8,962 nucleotides of DNA from an uncultured Verrucomicrobiota bacterium (GTDB taxonomy: Bacteria > Verrucomicrobiota > Kiritimatiellia > RFP12 > UBA1067): assembly GCA_946615275.1 (NCBI GenBank), contig CAMOHV010000033.1:1-8962 (forward strand), given 5' to 3'. Below are positions 1 to 8,100 of this stretch, piece by piece (the first letter of the stretch is position 1; each line of letters starts with the position of its first letter). The notes beneath the pieces were generated by a model that saw only the letters and a list, made by a program, of their open reading frames with translations, did no database searches and was not told where the DNA came from. Position numbers and translations under genes: made by a program.

Positions 1-474
1 CGAGCACGCGAAGACGAATATCATCCCGTATCCGAACGGCGCGAACGGCGCCGCGATGAAGCTGCTGAAGAACGCGCCCGAATCCGCCGCCGCCTCGCCC
101 ATCGGCACCGCCCCGGCGAAGGCCATCTGCGCGTACGCCACGAGATACTTGAGCACCCATCCGCCGATCACGCAGTAGTATGGCGTTATCAGGAGCGGTA
201 TGAGCGTCCCCAGGAACCCCACGAACCCCCATCGCCTGTGGAGGCGCGCGTAGGCTGTGAGCTGGGACTGGGCCGTCATGCGGCCTATGGCGATCTCCGT
301 GACCATCAGGGTGAAGCCGAGCGTCACCACCAGGCAGAGGTACACGAGGATGAACGTGCCGCCGCCGTACTGCGCCGCCAGATATGGGAAGCGCCAGAGG
401 TTGCCGAGCCCTATCGCGGAGGCGGCCGCCGCGAGGACGAAGGCTATCTGGCCGGACCATGTTGCTCTTTTCAT
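1..474 (-). CDS. Sodium:solute symporter, NSS/SNF (LeuT-like) family, N-terminal part cut by the window edge
   Basis: This is the first 158 residues of a neurotransmitter:sodium symporter family protein; family members are usually about 450 residues, so roughly two thirds lies outside. It would import an amino acid or related amine with Na+ across the inner membrane. TM1 (about residues 8-34) carries the family signature SAIGLGNLWRFP (19-30) followed by a GGGTF segment. By alignment to LeuT from memory, Ala20 and Asn25 match the Na1 ligands Ala22 and Asn27, and Arg28 matches the extracellular-gate Arg30. TM2 is about 41-65 and ends in a conserved E-I-A-I-G-R. TM3 (about 87-118) has the YY pair (99-100), as at LeuT Tyr107/Tyr108. 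The ATG overlaps the TGA of the upstream porin by one base (TGATG), and no separate Shine-Dalgarno is evident, so translation is probably coupled. The family call is firm; the substrate cannot be told, because TM6 and TM8 are missing. Confidence 0.93.
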   Translation of the reverse strand, partial: MKRATWSGQIAFVLAAAASAIGLGNLWRFPYLAAQYGGGTFILVYLCLVVTLGFTLMVTEIAIGRMTAQSQLTAYARLHRRWGFVGFLGTLIPLLITPYYCVIGGWVLKYLVAYAQMAFAGAVPMGEAAADSGAFFSSFIAAPFAPFGYGMIFVFACS

Positions 475-1946
475 CAGAAGTCGTAGTATGCGGTGAACTG
501 GAATCGGTCGTCGTCCGCGTCGCCCTCGTAGTAGTACTTTGTCTGGAGGCGGGCGTACTCGAACGCGAAGTGGAGGTTGTCGTTGAACTTGTAGAAGATG
601 TCGGCGTAGGCGCGCGCGTTGTAGATGCGGTCGGCGGCGTCCTTGGCCTCGGAGTCGGTAGGATCGTCGAAGCCGTAGCCAACGGCGAACGCCCACTTGT
701 CGCTGAGCTCGTACTTGAGGTCCACGAATCCGCCGATGGTGGAGACCTCGCGGCCCTTGCGGGCGAGGCCGTAGGTGGCTATGGTCTGGCCGATGCCGGC
801 CTGAACGCCGCCGAGGTTCTCGCCTGCGAAGATCTGGCCGGTGAGCTTGAACTTGTCGAGGAACGGCAGGGCGCCGGCGAGCATCACCATGTCGGAGTCG
901 TACTCGTCGGAGCCCATGTCCGGGCCCGAGCGGTACTTGTCGCGGCCGTACATGCCGGCGAGTCCGACGAGCCAGCGGCGGTCGGAGTCCTCCCAGAACG
1001 CCTTGTGGTCGTACACGACCGCGCCCTCGAAGAGGGCCCAGGCCGAGGCCGAGTTGTCGGCGTTGTCGTCCCCGTCGCGGTCCCCGCCCATGCCGTTACC
1101 GTTCTTCACGAGGCCGGCGCGGATCTCGAGCGAGCTGTCGTCCCACTTCCAGCGCTTCGTCACGCGCACCTGCGGGCTACGGCGGTAGGGATGGCCGGTC
1201 TGCTCCATCCAGGCGCCGTCGATCTCGCTTGGCGAGACCATCTTCCAGAGGTGCCATGTCTGGCCGAAGAGGATGTTCCAGCCCTTCTCCTCGTTGTCCA
1301 TCGCGAAGTAGAGGTGGCGGAAGTGGAAGCCGGGATGGTTGGCGTCGCCGTTGGCGAGGTCGAACTCGAACTTGCCGTTGAACTTCCACCCCTCGTACTC
1401 CTCGGGCGTCCCGAAGTTGAAGCCGATGATGGAGTCGTTCATGCTGAACACCGTCTGGTGGTCGCCGTTGTGGCCGCCGTTCCTGCGGGGGCGCACCCAG
1501 TCGGTGTAGATGTCCGAGTCCGTCTTGTGGGTGTTGTGGACAGCCTCGAACGCGAGCCAGCCGTACGGCGTGACCTTGAGCCCGCCGTCGGAGAGCGGCT
1601 GGAAGATGCCGGCCGTGGCGTCCGCGAGATGGAACTTCGAACCGTCGGCGAGGGTCCAGATGCGCCCGGTCTCGTTCGTCTTCGTGCCTTCGTCCGGCAC
1701 GACCGCGCGCTCCCCGCATCCCTGGGCGACCTTCCGCTCTGTCTCGGCAGCGATGGCCGAGAGCCTTTTGTTCTGGCTTTCCAGCTCGGCGATGCGCGCC
1801 GCCTGTGCCTTGTTCTCGGCCTCTAGGGCGTTTAGGCGCTTTATGATGGCCTGAAGGTCGGCCTGCGTAACCGCGTCCGATGGCGCGGCCTCCACCGCGG
1901 CGACGAGGCCCGCGGCGAAGATGAAAGCGAATATTGTTCTCCTCAT
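474..1946 (-). CDS. Outer-membrane porin with N-terminal coiled coil (DcaP-like)
   Basis: This 490-residue protein is probably a trimeric outer-membrane channel. Residues 1-21 form a signal peptide (two Arg, then a hydrophobic core ending V-E-A-A). Residues 28-75 are a heptad-rich coiled coil (L-x-A-L-E-A-E-N then I-A-E-L-E-S-Q-N), as in porins with a periplasmic trimerising stalk. A lone Cys77 follows. From about 95 to the end the sequence alternates hydrophobic and polar residues with aromatic girdles, as in a beta barrel. The segment NILFGQTWHLW (224-234) resembles the GQTW strand of DcaP-type porins. An Asp/Gly-rich loop lies at 288-298. The final residue is Phe (T-A-Y-Y-D-F), a typical BAM-recognised terminal strand. 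I chose the ATG at 1946 because AAGGAA sits 10 nt upstream and the signal peptide starts there; the open frame to 2489 runs through the promoter and is not coding. It is first in an operon with the symporter. The solute is unknown. Confidence 0.88.
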   Translation of the reverse strand: MRRTIFAFIFAAGLVAAVEAAPSDAVTQADLQAIIKRLNALEAENKAQAARIAELESQNKRLSAIAAETERKVAQGCGERAVVPDEGTKTNETGRIWTLADGSKFHLADATAGIFQPLSDGGLKVTPYGWLAFEAVHNTHKTDSDIYTDWVRPRRNGGHNGDHQTVFSMNDSIIGFNFGTPEEYEGWKFNGKFEFDLANGDANHPGFHFRHLYFAMDNEEKGWNILFGQTWHLWKMVSPSEIDGAWMEQTGHPYRRSPQVRVTKRWKWDDSSLEIRAGLVKNGNGMGGDRDGDDNADNSASAWALFEGAVVYDHKAFWEDSDRRWLVGLAGMYGRDKYRSGPDMGSDEYDSDMVMLAGALPFLDKFKLTGQIFAGENLGGVQAGIGQTIATYGLARKGREVSTIGGFVDLKYELSDKWAFAVGYGFDDPTDSEAKDAADRIYNARAYADIFYKFNDNLHFAFEYARLQTKYYYEGDADDDRFQFTAYYDF

Positions 1947-1956
1947 TTCGTACTTG

Positions 1957-1962
1957 TTCCTT
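1957..1962 (-). promoter_or_regulatory. Ribosome binding site of the porin
   Basis: AAGGAA lies 10 nt upstream of the ATG at 1946. It fixes the porin start at the signal peptide rather than at any of the upstream in-frame starts. Confidence 0.7.
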
Positions 1963-1971
1963 GGAAATAGA

Positions 1972-2000
1972 AGTATACCAAAATCCCGCCCGTTTGCCAA
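1972..2000 (-). promoter_or_regulatory. Sigma70-type promoter of the porin-symporter operon
   Basis: On the minus strand TTGGCA (1995-2000) is followed after exactly 17 nt by TATACT (1972-1977). Each hexamer matches the housekeeping consensus at five of six positions. Transcription would start near 1965, giving a leader of about 20 nt that contains little more than the AAGGAA ribosome binding site. The surrounding stretch (about 1957-2045) is clearly more AT-rich than its neighbours. No operator-like palindrome overlaps it, so strong and possibly constitutive expression is plausible. This rests on motif matching only. Confidence 0.75.
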
Positions 2001-2046
2001 GATGAGATTACAGAAAATAGGGCGAAGGTGAAAAGACATAGTGAAT

Positions 2047-2073
2047 GCAACCCCTCCGCAAAGCGGATGTTGC
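2047..2073. repeat. Inverted repeat (hairpin A)
   Basis: GCAAC (2047-2051) pairs with GTTGC (2069-2073) and TCCGC (2055-2059) with GCGGA (2063-2067), around an AAA loop with a CCC/T internal loop. Transcripts from the upstream operon would form it. No U-tract follows directly on the minus strand (the nearest T-rich bases are TCTTTTC about 10 nt further on), so it is at best a weak terminator. It shares bases 2065-2073 with hairpin B, so only one of the two can form at a time. Confidence 0.6.
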
Positions 2074-2095
2074 ACGTCCCGCGTGCCCGACATCC
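2065..2095. repeat. Inverted repeat (hairpin B), overlapping hairpin A
   Basis: GGATGT (2065-2070) pairs with ACATCC (2090-2095) and GCACG (2072-2076) with CGTGC (2082-2086), leaving a five-base TCCCG loop and a small T/CCG internal loop. It abuts the isomerase-like relic (which ends near 2099) and overlaps hairpin A. Possible roles are an RNA 3'-end stabiliser, a REP-like dispersed element, or a remnant left by a mobile element. The window has no second copy that would decide. Confidence 0.6.
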
Positions 2096-2098
2096 AGT

Positions 2099-2245
2099 CC
2101 CCCGGCGGAACGGCAGGATCTCGTCCGGCTCGCACAGGGCCATGTGGCAGCCGAACGACCGGCACACCGCGGTGGGGTCCACCTGCATGTCGTATATCGC
2201 CTCCTGGTCGTGCCCCATGAGGCCGATGCGCGCGTGTCGGGCCAT
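2099..2245 (-). pseudogene. Relic of an L-fucose/L-arabinose isomerase-like protein (short fragment)
   Basis: A 49-codon stretch on the minus strand reads as real protein: RIGLMGH, then AIYDMQVDPTAV, then FGCHMALCEPDEIL. Nearly every codon ends in G or C, matching the coding genes here. The pattern (a strand R-I-G-x-x-G, a D-x-T/D-P-T helix start, F-G-x-H-x-x-x-x-E-P-D-E) recalls an internal segment of the L-fucose/L-arabinose isomerase-like superfamily, from memory only. Full proteins of that family are around 400-500 residues, so this is only a fragment. Upstream, this frame hits a stop shortly after the metallophosphatase gene ends. Downstream, the frame continues to 1943, but the protein-like character ends at about 2099, next to hairpin B. 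It is probably a decayed remnant; a short unrelated gene is the alternative. No ribosome binding site is seen. Confidence 0.4.
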
Positions 2246-2281
2246 TCGTTGTTTGGCGGCGCCCCGACAAATTCCACGAGG

Positions 2282-5110
2282 TCATCGGATATACAGATAG
2301 AACCGATCTCCAGCCATAAAGGTTGTGACCGTTCCGGAAGTGGCGCGCGTGAGGCGCAGCCCCTCCGCCGCCGTTACCGCGCCGTTGAACGGGAAGAGGA
2401 TCGCGTCGAAGGATATCCAGCCCGGATGCGCGAAATTGAACGCGGTGCTCGCCGTGAGGTCGAGCATCACGCGGTAAGCCCTTCCGCACGCGAGATCAGC
2501 GTCAGACACGAACGCAGCCCGGCCGCGGGCGACGGCGGCGTACGTGAGGCCGGAGACCTCGGGGGCCTGGCTGGGATTGGGATTGCCCCCTATGAGCGCG
2601 ACTGGCGGACGGTCCGCCGGCGCGGCCATCGCGCCTCCGGCGTCGATGCGGAAGCCGTAGGCGCGTCCGACCAGCGACGCGACACGCGCCCCGTCCGTGC
2701 CGGAGACCATCCCCGTGACGGAGCAGTCCCTCAGTTCAAGGCGCTCGTTCACGTAGCCGATGATGCCCGCCACGCCGTCCACACCGTTGGACAGCGAGGT
2801 CACCGAGCCGACATGGGCGCACCGGACGATCATGGTCGTCAACGAATTCGCGTCATTCTCGTTCTGCGTGAACGCCGCTATGCCGGCCGCCTTCGTGTAG
2901 GTGCCGTAGATGGACGCGGCGTTCGTGCAGTCAAGCACCTGCGCGCCGTTCAGCCGGATCGCGATGCCCGCCGCGTTGTGCGTGAACGGCCGCGCCGCCG
3001 TGCCGATCGTGCCCTGCGCCACGAGATTCCGCAGAACCGTACCCTTCTCGGCCTTCCCCACGAACGGCGCGCCTCCGTATTTCCCGGTGGCGGACGGCTG
3101 GAATCCGATGTCCCTGATCTTCAGGTTCCGGATCGTGCCGCCGGTCACCTCGTTGAAGAGCCCGGCGTACGTGCGCGGCGTGAACGTGAGGTTCGAGATC
3201 GTGAAGTTGCCGCCGTCGTAGACGCCGGAGAAGGCATTGATCCCCCCGAACGCGCCCGCCGACGACATGTCGATGTCGGCGACCTGCCGGAAGCAACGAT
3301 CGGCCCCGATCCCCGCCGCCACCATGTCGCGGAGCGCCAGCACATCGTCCGCGTCGGCGATCTCGTAGGGATGCTCGGCCGAACCGTCCTGCCCGGGAGC
3401 CGGCGTGCGCGGGAAGTAGCCGTCCAGACCTCCCGGCCGCAGATCCTTGGTGAGCACGGTCACATCGCCGTACACCCGCCGTTCGAAGCCGCTCGCCTTG
3501 CCGCCGGCGTCCCTGTGGACGAAGATGTACACCGGCTCCATTGTCGCCGTCCACACGCCCGGCTCCACCTCCCGCACATTCACCTCCATGTGCCCGTAGT
3601 GCTTGCCGCCGTCAACAAGGATGTTGTTCTGGTCGTAGATCTCCGGCGCATCCTTCTGCGCGCGGAACACCTCGTAGCGGTTCGCCTCCACAGTGATCTG
3701 CCTGCCGCGCAGGCCGTCCCCCGCCGTGCCCATGTCGAACACGTTCAGGACGTGCGGGCGCGTGGTGCCGTCTGGCAGCGTCTCTACGCCTGGGACGCGA
3801 GAGTGCTCCATGATCTCGTCGTGCCCACACAGCCAGCCCGACACGCCGTACTTGAGCATCGCGCCGGTGAGCACGCGCACGGCGCGCCCCGAAAGCCACT
3901 CGCCGCTCTCCGTCACGTTTGTGCGGTTGTGGTAGCCCACGGAATACGGGCAGTGGTGGTTCACGACGAATGTGAACTTCGCGTTCCGCTGCGCGTCCGC
4001 GAGGTTGTTCGTGAGCCACGTGTACTGGCGCGAGCCGGGGTTGAAGTCGTCCGAGCGTGCCGACGGAAGCCCCCACTTGTTCGCGGGGCAGTTCGCGTCG
4101 CGGAACAGGTAGATGTTCGTGTCCCTCTCCACGTCGTAGTCGTCGCCGTTGTTCGTGTCGAGGAAGATGAACGTCACGGGGCCATAGTCCACGCGGTGGA
4201 ACATCTGGCTGCGGTCGCGCGCGTCCACGTCCGAGTAGTCAACGCCGTTCGGCTCCACCTCGAAGTATGAGAGGTATTTCTCCAGCGCCACCTCGCCGCC
4301 CGCCGCGTTCTCGCAGTTGACGTTGCATCCCGGGGGCTTCGGCGTGCAGTCCCTCAGGTCGTGGTTTCCGATGGCGGCGAGGATCGGTATGGAGCCGGCC
4401 GGGTCGTTGTACGCGCCCGCGTTGTGCTTCCAGAACTCGTCCCAGTCCCGCTGCTTGCCGCCCGAGGCCGCGAGGTCGCCCGCGATCACGAAGAGATCCG
4501 GGGCGCGCTCGACCATGCGCACGATGTTGGAGGCGTAGCCCGCCGTCTGGTCCACGTAGTACTTCGTCACGCCGTCCGGACGCGTCGCCCGCTGGCTCGT
4601 CGCGCCCGTCACCGTGTTGGAGACGACCACCGTGTCCGACACGTCCCATGTCTCGTATTTCCCGGTCGATTCAGGCTCGGTCTCGCTGTCGTTGTAGTAG
4701 ATGAAGCGCACGGACGCGCCCTCGCCCGGCGCCGTGCGGAACGTGTTCGAATACTCGGCCCCTCCCGAAAGCGCGACCGTGTAGCTGTACGCCGTCCCCG
4801 GTTCAAGGCCCGTGATGCGGTGCCGGTACTTGTATTGGCTGCCGTGCACAGCCGAGTCGGCGCCCGAGGCCACGTTGTTCGTGAGCGCCGCCGCCCAAGT
4901 CCCCGTCACGGATTGCGACCGTGCCGCGCCGCCGGCCGCCGGACGCCACGAGATCGTGGCCGCCTCGCCTGATCCGCCTTTCGCGAACCAGATCACGCTC
5001 ATCGCGTTCGTGGCGGGATGCTGCACGTAGGGCGTGACGCTGAACGTCGCGGCCCCTGACGCGGAAAGCGCCGCTGCGATCCCGACGAAAACCATCTTCC
5101 CCATTCGCAT
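2282..5110 (-). CDS. Exported purple-acid-phosphatase-like metallophosphoesterase fused to GLUG-like repeats
   Basis: This 942-residue enzyme should hydrolyse phosphate esters outside the cytoplasm. Residues 1-20 are a signal peptide. Residues 24-127 form a fibronectin-III-like purple acid phosphatase N domain (SVTPYVQHP, later GLEPGTAYSYTV and FRTAP). The catalytic domain (134 to about 500) shows YYNDSETEPE (Asp141), GD (211-212), GNHD (248-251), NHH (384-386) and GHDE (429-432). Motif I has Glu where many relatives have His, and GHxH is altered, with His436 just after. Cys255, Cys262 and Cys266 cluster behind GNHD. Residues 576-815 are GLUG-like beta repeats (FSGVYDGGNFTISNL, AGLFNEV, IRNLKI), probably a beta-solenoid for binding. 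A separate C-terminal domain (about 830-942) ends FYLYIR. The ATG at 5110 is favoured because it begins the signal peptide and has a GAGGGG site upstream; 5104 and 5095 are alternatives. The gene starts 17 nt after the large secreted protein's stop, so both are probably co-transcribed. The substrate is unknown. Confidence 0.88.
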   Translation of the reverse strand: MRMGKMVFVGIAAALSASGAATFSVTPYVQHPATNAMSVIWFAKGGSGEAATISWRPAAGGAARSQSVTGTWAAALTNNVASGADSAVHGSQYKYRHRITGLEPGTAYSYTVALSGGAEYSNTFRTAPGEGASVRFIYYNDSETEPESTGKYETWDVSDTVVVSNTVTGATSQRATRPDGVTKYYVDQTAGYASNIVRMVERAPDLFVIAGDLAASGGKQRDWDEFWKHNAGAYNDPAGSIPILAAIGNHDLRDCTPKPPGCNVNCENAAGGEVALEKYLSYFEVEPNGVDYSDVDARDRSQMFHRVDYGPVTFIFLDTNNGDDYDVERDTNIYLFRDANCPANKWGLPSARSDDFNPGSRQYTWLTNNLADAQRNAKFTFVVNHHCPYSVGYHNRTNVTESGEWLSGRAVRVLTGAMLKYGVSGWLCGHDEIMEHSRVPGVETLPDGTTRPHVLNVFDMGTAGDGLRGRQITVEANRYEVFRAQKDAPEIYDQNNILVDGGKHYGHMEVNVREVEPGVWTATMEPVYIFVHRDAGGKASGFERRVYGDVTVLTKDLRPGGLDGYFPRTPAPGQDGSAEHPYEIADADDVLALRDMVAAGIGADRCFRQVADIDMSSAGAFGGINAFSGVYDGGNFTISNLTFTPRTYAGLFNEVTGGTIRNLKIRDIGFQPSATGKYGGAPFVGKAEKGTVLRNLVAQGTIGTAARPFTHNAAGIAIRLNGAQVLDCTNAASIYGTYTKAAGIAAFTQNENDANSLTTMIVRCAHVGSVTSLSNGVDGVAGIIGYVNERLELRDCSVTGMVSGTDGARVASLVGRAYGFRIDAGGAMAAPADRPPVALIGGNPNPSQAPEVSGLTYAAVARGRAAFVSDADLACGRAYRVMLDLTASTAFNFAHPGWISFDAILFPFNGAVTAAEGLRLTRATSGTVTTFMAGDRFYLYIR

Positions 5111-5117
5111 TCTCAGG

Positions 5118-5129
5118 CTCGCCCCCCTC
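5118..5129 (-). promoter_or_regulatory. Ribosome binding site of the metallophosphatase, overlapping the upstream stop codon
   Basis: The purine run after CGG reads TGAGGGGGGCGAG; its first three bases are the stop codon of the preceding gene. GAGGGG is 13 nt and GCGAG 7 nt upstream of the ATG at 5110. The overlap of stop and ribosome binding site supports a two-gene operon with linked translation. Confidence 0.5.
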
Positions 5130-8100
5130 ACCGGAAGATCAGGCGCGTTCCCTTCGGGGCTGCCGTGAGCACCAGCCGGTCGCCGCGCCGCCGCACGACG
5201 AGCGTGTAGCGGCTCGCCGCCGCCGCGCAGCGCCATTCCGCCGCGTCGCAAAGGAGCACGTCTGCGGAGAGGATCGTGTAGTCGCCTGGCTGAAGCGCGC
5301 CAACATCGCCCACGAGCCTCACCGCCCCGCCGCCAGAGAGATCCACCGTTCCCGCGACCGAAAGCGTCCCCGGGACGCCGCCAGGCGGCACCACGACGAC
5401 GATCTCGCCGCCCTCCTCCACGACCACGTCGCCCGCCACCGATCCGCCGCCGCCAAGCGCGCGCGCCGTGAGCGGCGAGCCGCCCGTCACCTTGAGCGAG
5501 GCACCGGCGTCGACGACCACCTCTCCCGCCCTTGCAGGCGTCCAGCCCGGTGTGGTCCGCCCGAACCACTTCTTCTGGAAGTACGCCTCGGTGCGGGCGA
5601 ATTCCTCCTGGTTCAGGTAGCGGGTCAAGTACATCAGCTCGCCGAACTCCACGCCGCCGTATGTCTGCCCGTAGTGAACCGCCGCGATGCGGTTGCCGCT
5701 CATCTTGCTGGTCGAACGCACGGAATAGAGGCAGTATCCGCCCGTGAAGCCTTTCGTCGCCTGGTTCACAACAACGCCGTCCTCCTTCACCTCCGTCAGA
5801 TAGAGATCGCGCAACGCGTCCATGTTGTTTCCCTCAGGCTTGTCGATGATCGGGCGCGTAATGTCGCCGACGTAGCTCTGCATGTTGCGCCAGATGCCGA
5901 GATACGCCGAGGCCGGCGCATCGTTGCGTCCGCTCGCCCCGCCGAGAAGCGTGTTGCCTCCGCCCGCGGAGCCATGCACCGCGAAGATCGTCTGGATGTC
6001 GCGCGTCCCGGTGAAGGACAGGGATGGGTTGAAGTTGTTGGCCCAGTTGTTGGTCGTCGCGGCCACTCCGAAATCGACGACCGGGAGACCGCCAAGCGCT
6101 GCAACCGTCTTCACCGTGGGTGCGTTGGTGGAATCTTCCCTGACAAGCACGGCGCTCTTGCTTCCAACGCTCGCGGCGTTCCACTTCGTAACGCGCTTCA
6201 CTCCGTCGGCCGTCGTCTTCCATTCAAAAGCGTCCTCCGCCGAGGCGTCGAGGTGCAGGTAGGCGGAAGGGAGCTTCGTCTTGTCGAGCGGATCGCGCGA
6301 GACAAGTTCCACCTCGCCGGCCTGGACGTGGATGTTGGTGACGGAGAGCGTTTCCAATATGGTGAGAGTGCCTCCGCCGGTCTTGACAAGTGGGGCGTCG
6401 AACGACTGCGCCGTCGCATACCCCCCTTCCGGCACGTCGACGCCCAGTACCGCGCCGTTTGCGGACAAGGCGCCCGCGCGATGCTCGGCGTCCGCCGCCT
6501 CGTAGATCGCGTGCTTCCCCTCCCACTTCATCATCAGGTAGTCCGCCACCGCCACGCGCTCGGCGTATGTGAGGGAGTTGGTGTAGATTATGTACTCGTG
6601 CACGCGCCCGCCGCCGGAGAGGTCGAAGCGATTCTTCATGTCGTTGCCGTCCGTAATGCCGAAGGCGTCCGCCGTTGCGTCCGCCGTGGGATGCACCTCC
6701 AGCACCACAAGCCGCCCCTCGTTGAGCTTTTCGTTTTGATAGGTCTTCTCGACGCCGTCGCAGTAGATGGGCGCGAGGTATACGTACGTGTTGCGGTTGG
6801 GGTAGAAGAGATTGTTGTTGTCGTTTCCGCCGCGCAGGAAGTCCGTCCTCGCCATGCGCCGCGTGGAGCCGAGGATGGAGCCGCATCTGCAGAGCGGATA
6901 TCCGGCCATCACCGCGAACACGGCGCGGATGTTCGTGAGCGGCCTGTCCCAGGCGAGCGCGCTGAGGGCTTCGTAGGAGCCCCCGTTGGGGATGTTCACG
7001 TACGGCGCCGCTCCGGTCACGAGCTTGGGCTTGAGCGCCACGTTCGTGCAGAACATGTAGCCCTGCGCCTCGCCGCCGCGGCAGTCGTCCCAGCGGGCGA
7101 CGAGCACATCGTCTCCGTCGGCCTCGAGCGTCCCGGAGGGCGTGGCGTTCGTGAGCGAGCAGGCGTCGATCCAGAACGCGGGGTTCCCCACGACGCGCGC
7201 CTCGGGGGTGGCAAGGAGGACCGATTCGCCGTCTGTGGGCATCTGGTACGCGATGACGCCCGCTCCGATAACGGACACCCCCGCCGGGATGACCATTCCC
7301 CTGGGCAATGTGAGCCTTGCCCCCTCGGCCAGCTCGATCGCCGCGCCGGCCACGAAATCAAACGACGACGTGACCGCGAGCCTGCAATCATTCGCGAGCG
7401 CGAACACGGCCCCGTTCGAGACGCAGAGCTGCGCGAGCTCCACCACGGCCGCGTCCGACCCGTTCGTCATCACCAGCCGTCCTTCCTCCACGATGACATA
7501 GCCGGTGTTGGCCGCGTCCGCGAAGCCGGTCTCAAGCGTCCCTTCACCGTCCTTGAAGAGCCTGCCCTGTATGTTCGATATGGTGCGCAGGGAAGCTGTC
7601 TGCGAGGCGTTCGTCACCGTCACGCGCAGCTGCGACCCGGAGTTCTGGAAGAATATCCCGTCCGAGTTCTTGAAAAAGTTCGCCGTCTTGTCTGGCACGA
7701 GCTCAAGATGAGAGATGTCGGCGCGCAGCTTGTCCTTGAACCCGGTCGTATCGTGAAGGACGAGCGTGCCCGCGTGGAGCCCATCCTGCGCCACCGCGAC
7801 GGGGAAGAAGCCGACCGCCCCGACCGACACGCTGATAGTGCCGATCTCCACGCGCAGCACATCCGCCTTGCGGTATTTGCTCAACACTATGCCGTAGCTC
7901 TGGTGTCCGCTGTTCGCCTCCCATTTCGGGATCGTGACATGGAAAGTCGGGGCGAAAGGCGCGAAGACGAGCGAGTTCGAGTTCGTGGTGAGCGTGACGG
8001 GCTTTGAAAGCTCGATCCAGCTGTCCGCGAACCTGCGCTTGAGGAATGTGCCCGGCTGAACGCCCGCGCCCGTGACGATGGTGCCGGCGGGGAGCAGGCT

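Noticed and set aside
384..1826. Long plus-strand open frame of 480 codons opposite the porin
   Set aside because: It is antisense to a well-supported porin. Its product is a monotonous Val/Glu/Ala/Arg-rich sequence with no domain, as expected from high-GC third positions on the other strand.
2047..2073. Hairpin A as an intrinsic terminator of the metallophosphatase operon
   Set aside because: No uridine tract directly follows the stem on the minus strand; the only T-rich bases are interrupted and about 10 nt away.
1943..2245. A complete 100-residue small gene
   Set aside because: Only the first 49 codons look coding; the rest runs through the two hairpins and the porin promoter, and no ribosome binding site precedes the ATG. 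Treated as a relic instead.
1947..2489. N-terminal extension of the porin frame up to 2489
   Set aside because: The extra residues run through a strong promoter, the hairpins and the end of the metallophosphatase gene. The signal peptide and ribosome binding site place the start at 1946.
2045..4270. Long plus-strand open frame of 741 codons opposite the metallophosphatase
   Set aside because: Its product is rich in Arg, Val and His with no recognisable motif, and it lies opposite the catalytic domain whose motifs are clear. It is a GC shadow.
5111..5569. N-terminal extension of the metallophosphatase frame up to 5569
   Set aside because: It overlaps the end of the secreted-protein gene in another frame, gives an Arg/Gly-rich product, and would bury the signal peptide that begins at 5110.
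5674..8007. Plus-strand open frame of 777 codons opposite the large secreted protein
   Set aside because: It has the same Arg/Val/His-rich composition and no ribosome binding site or motif; the minus-strand gene explains the region.
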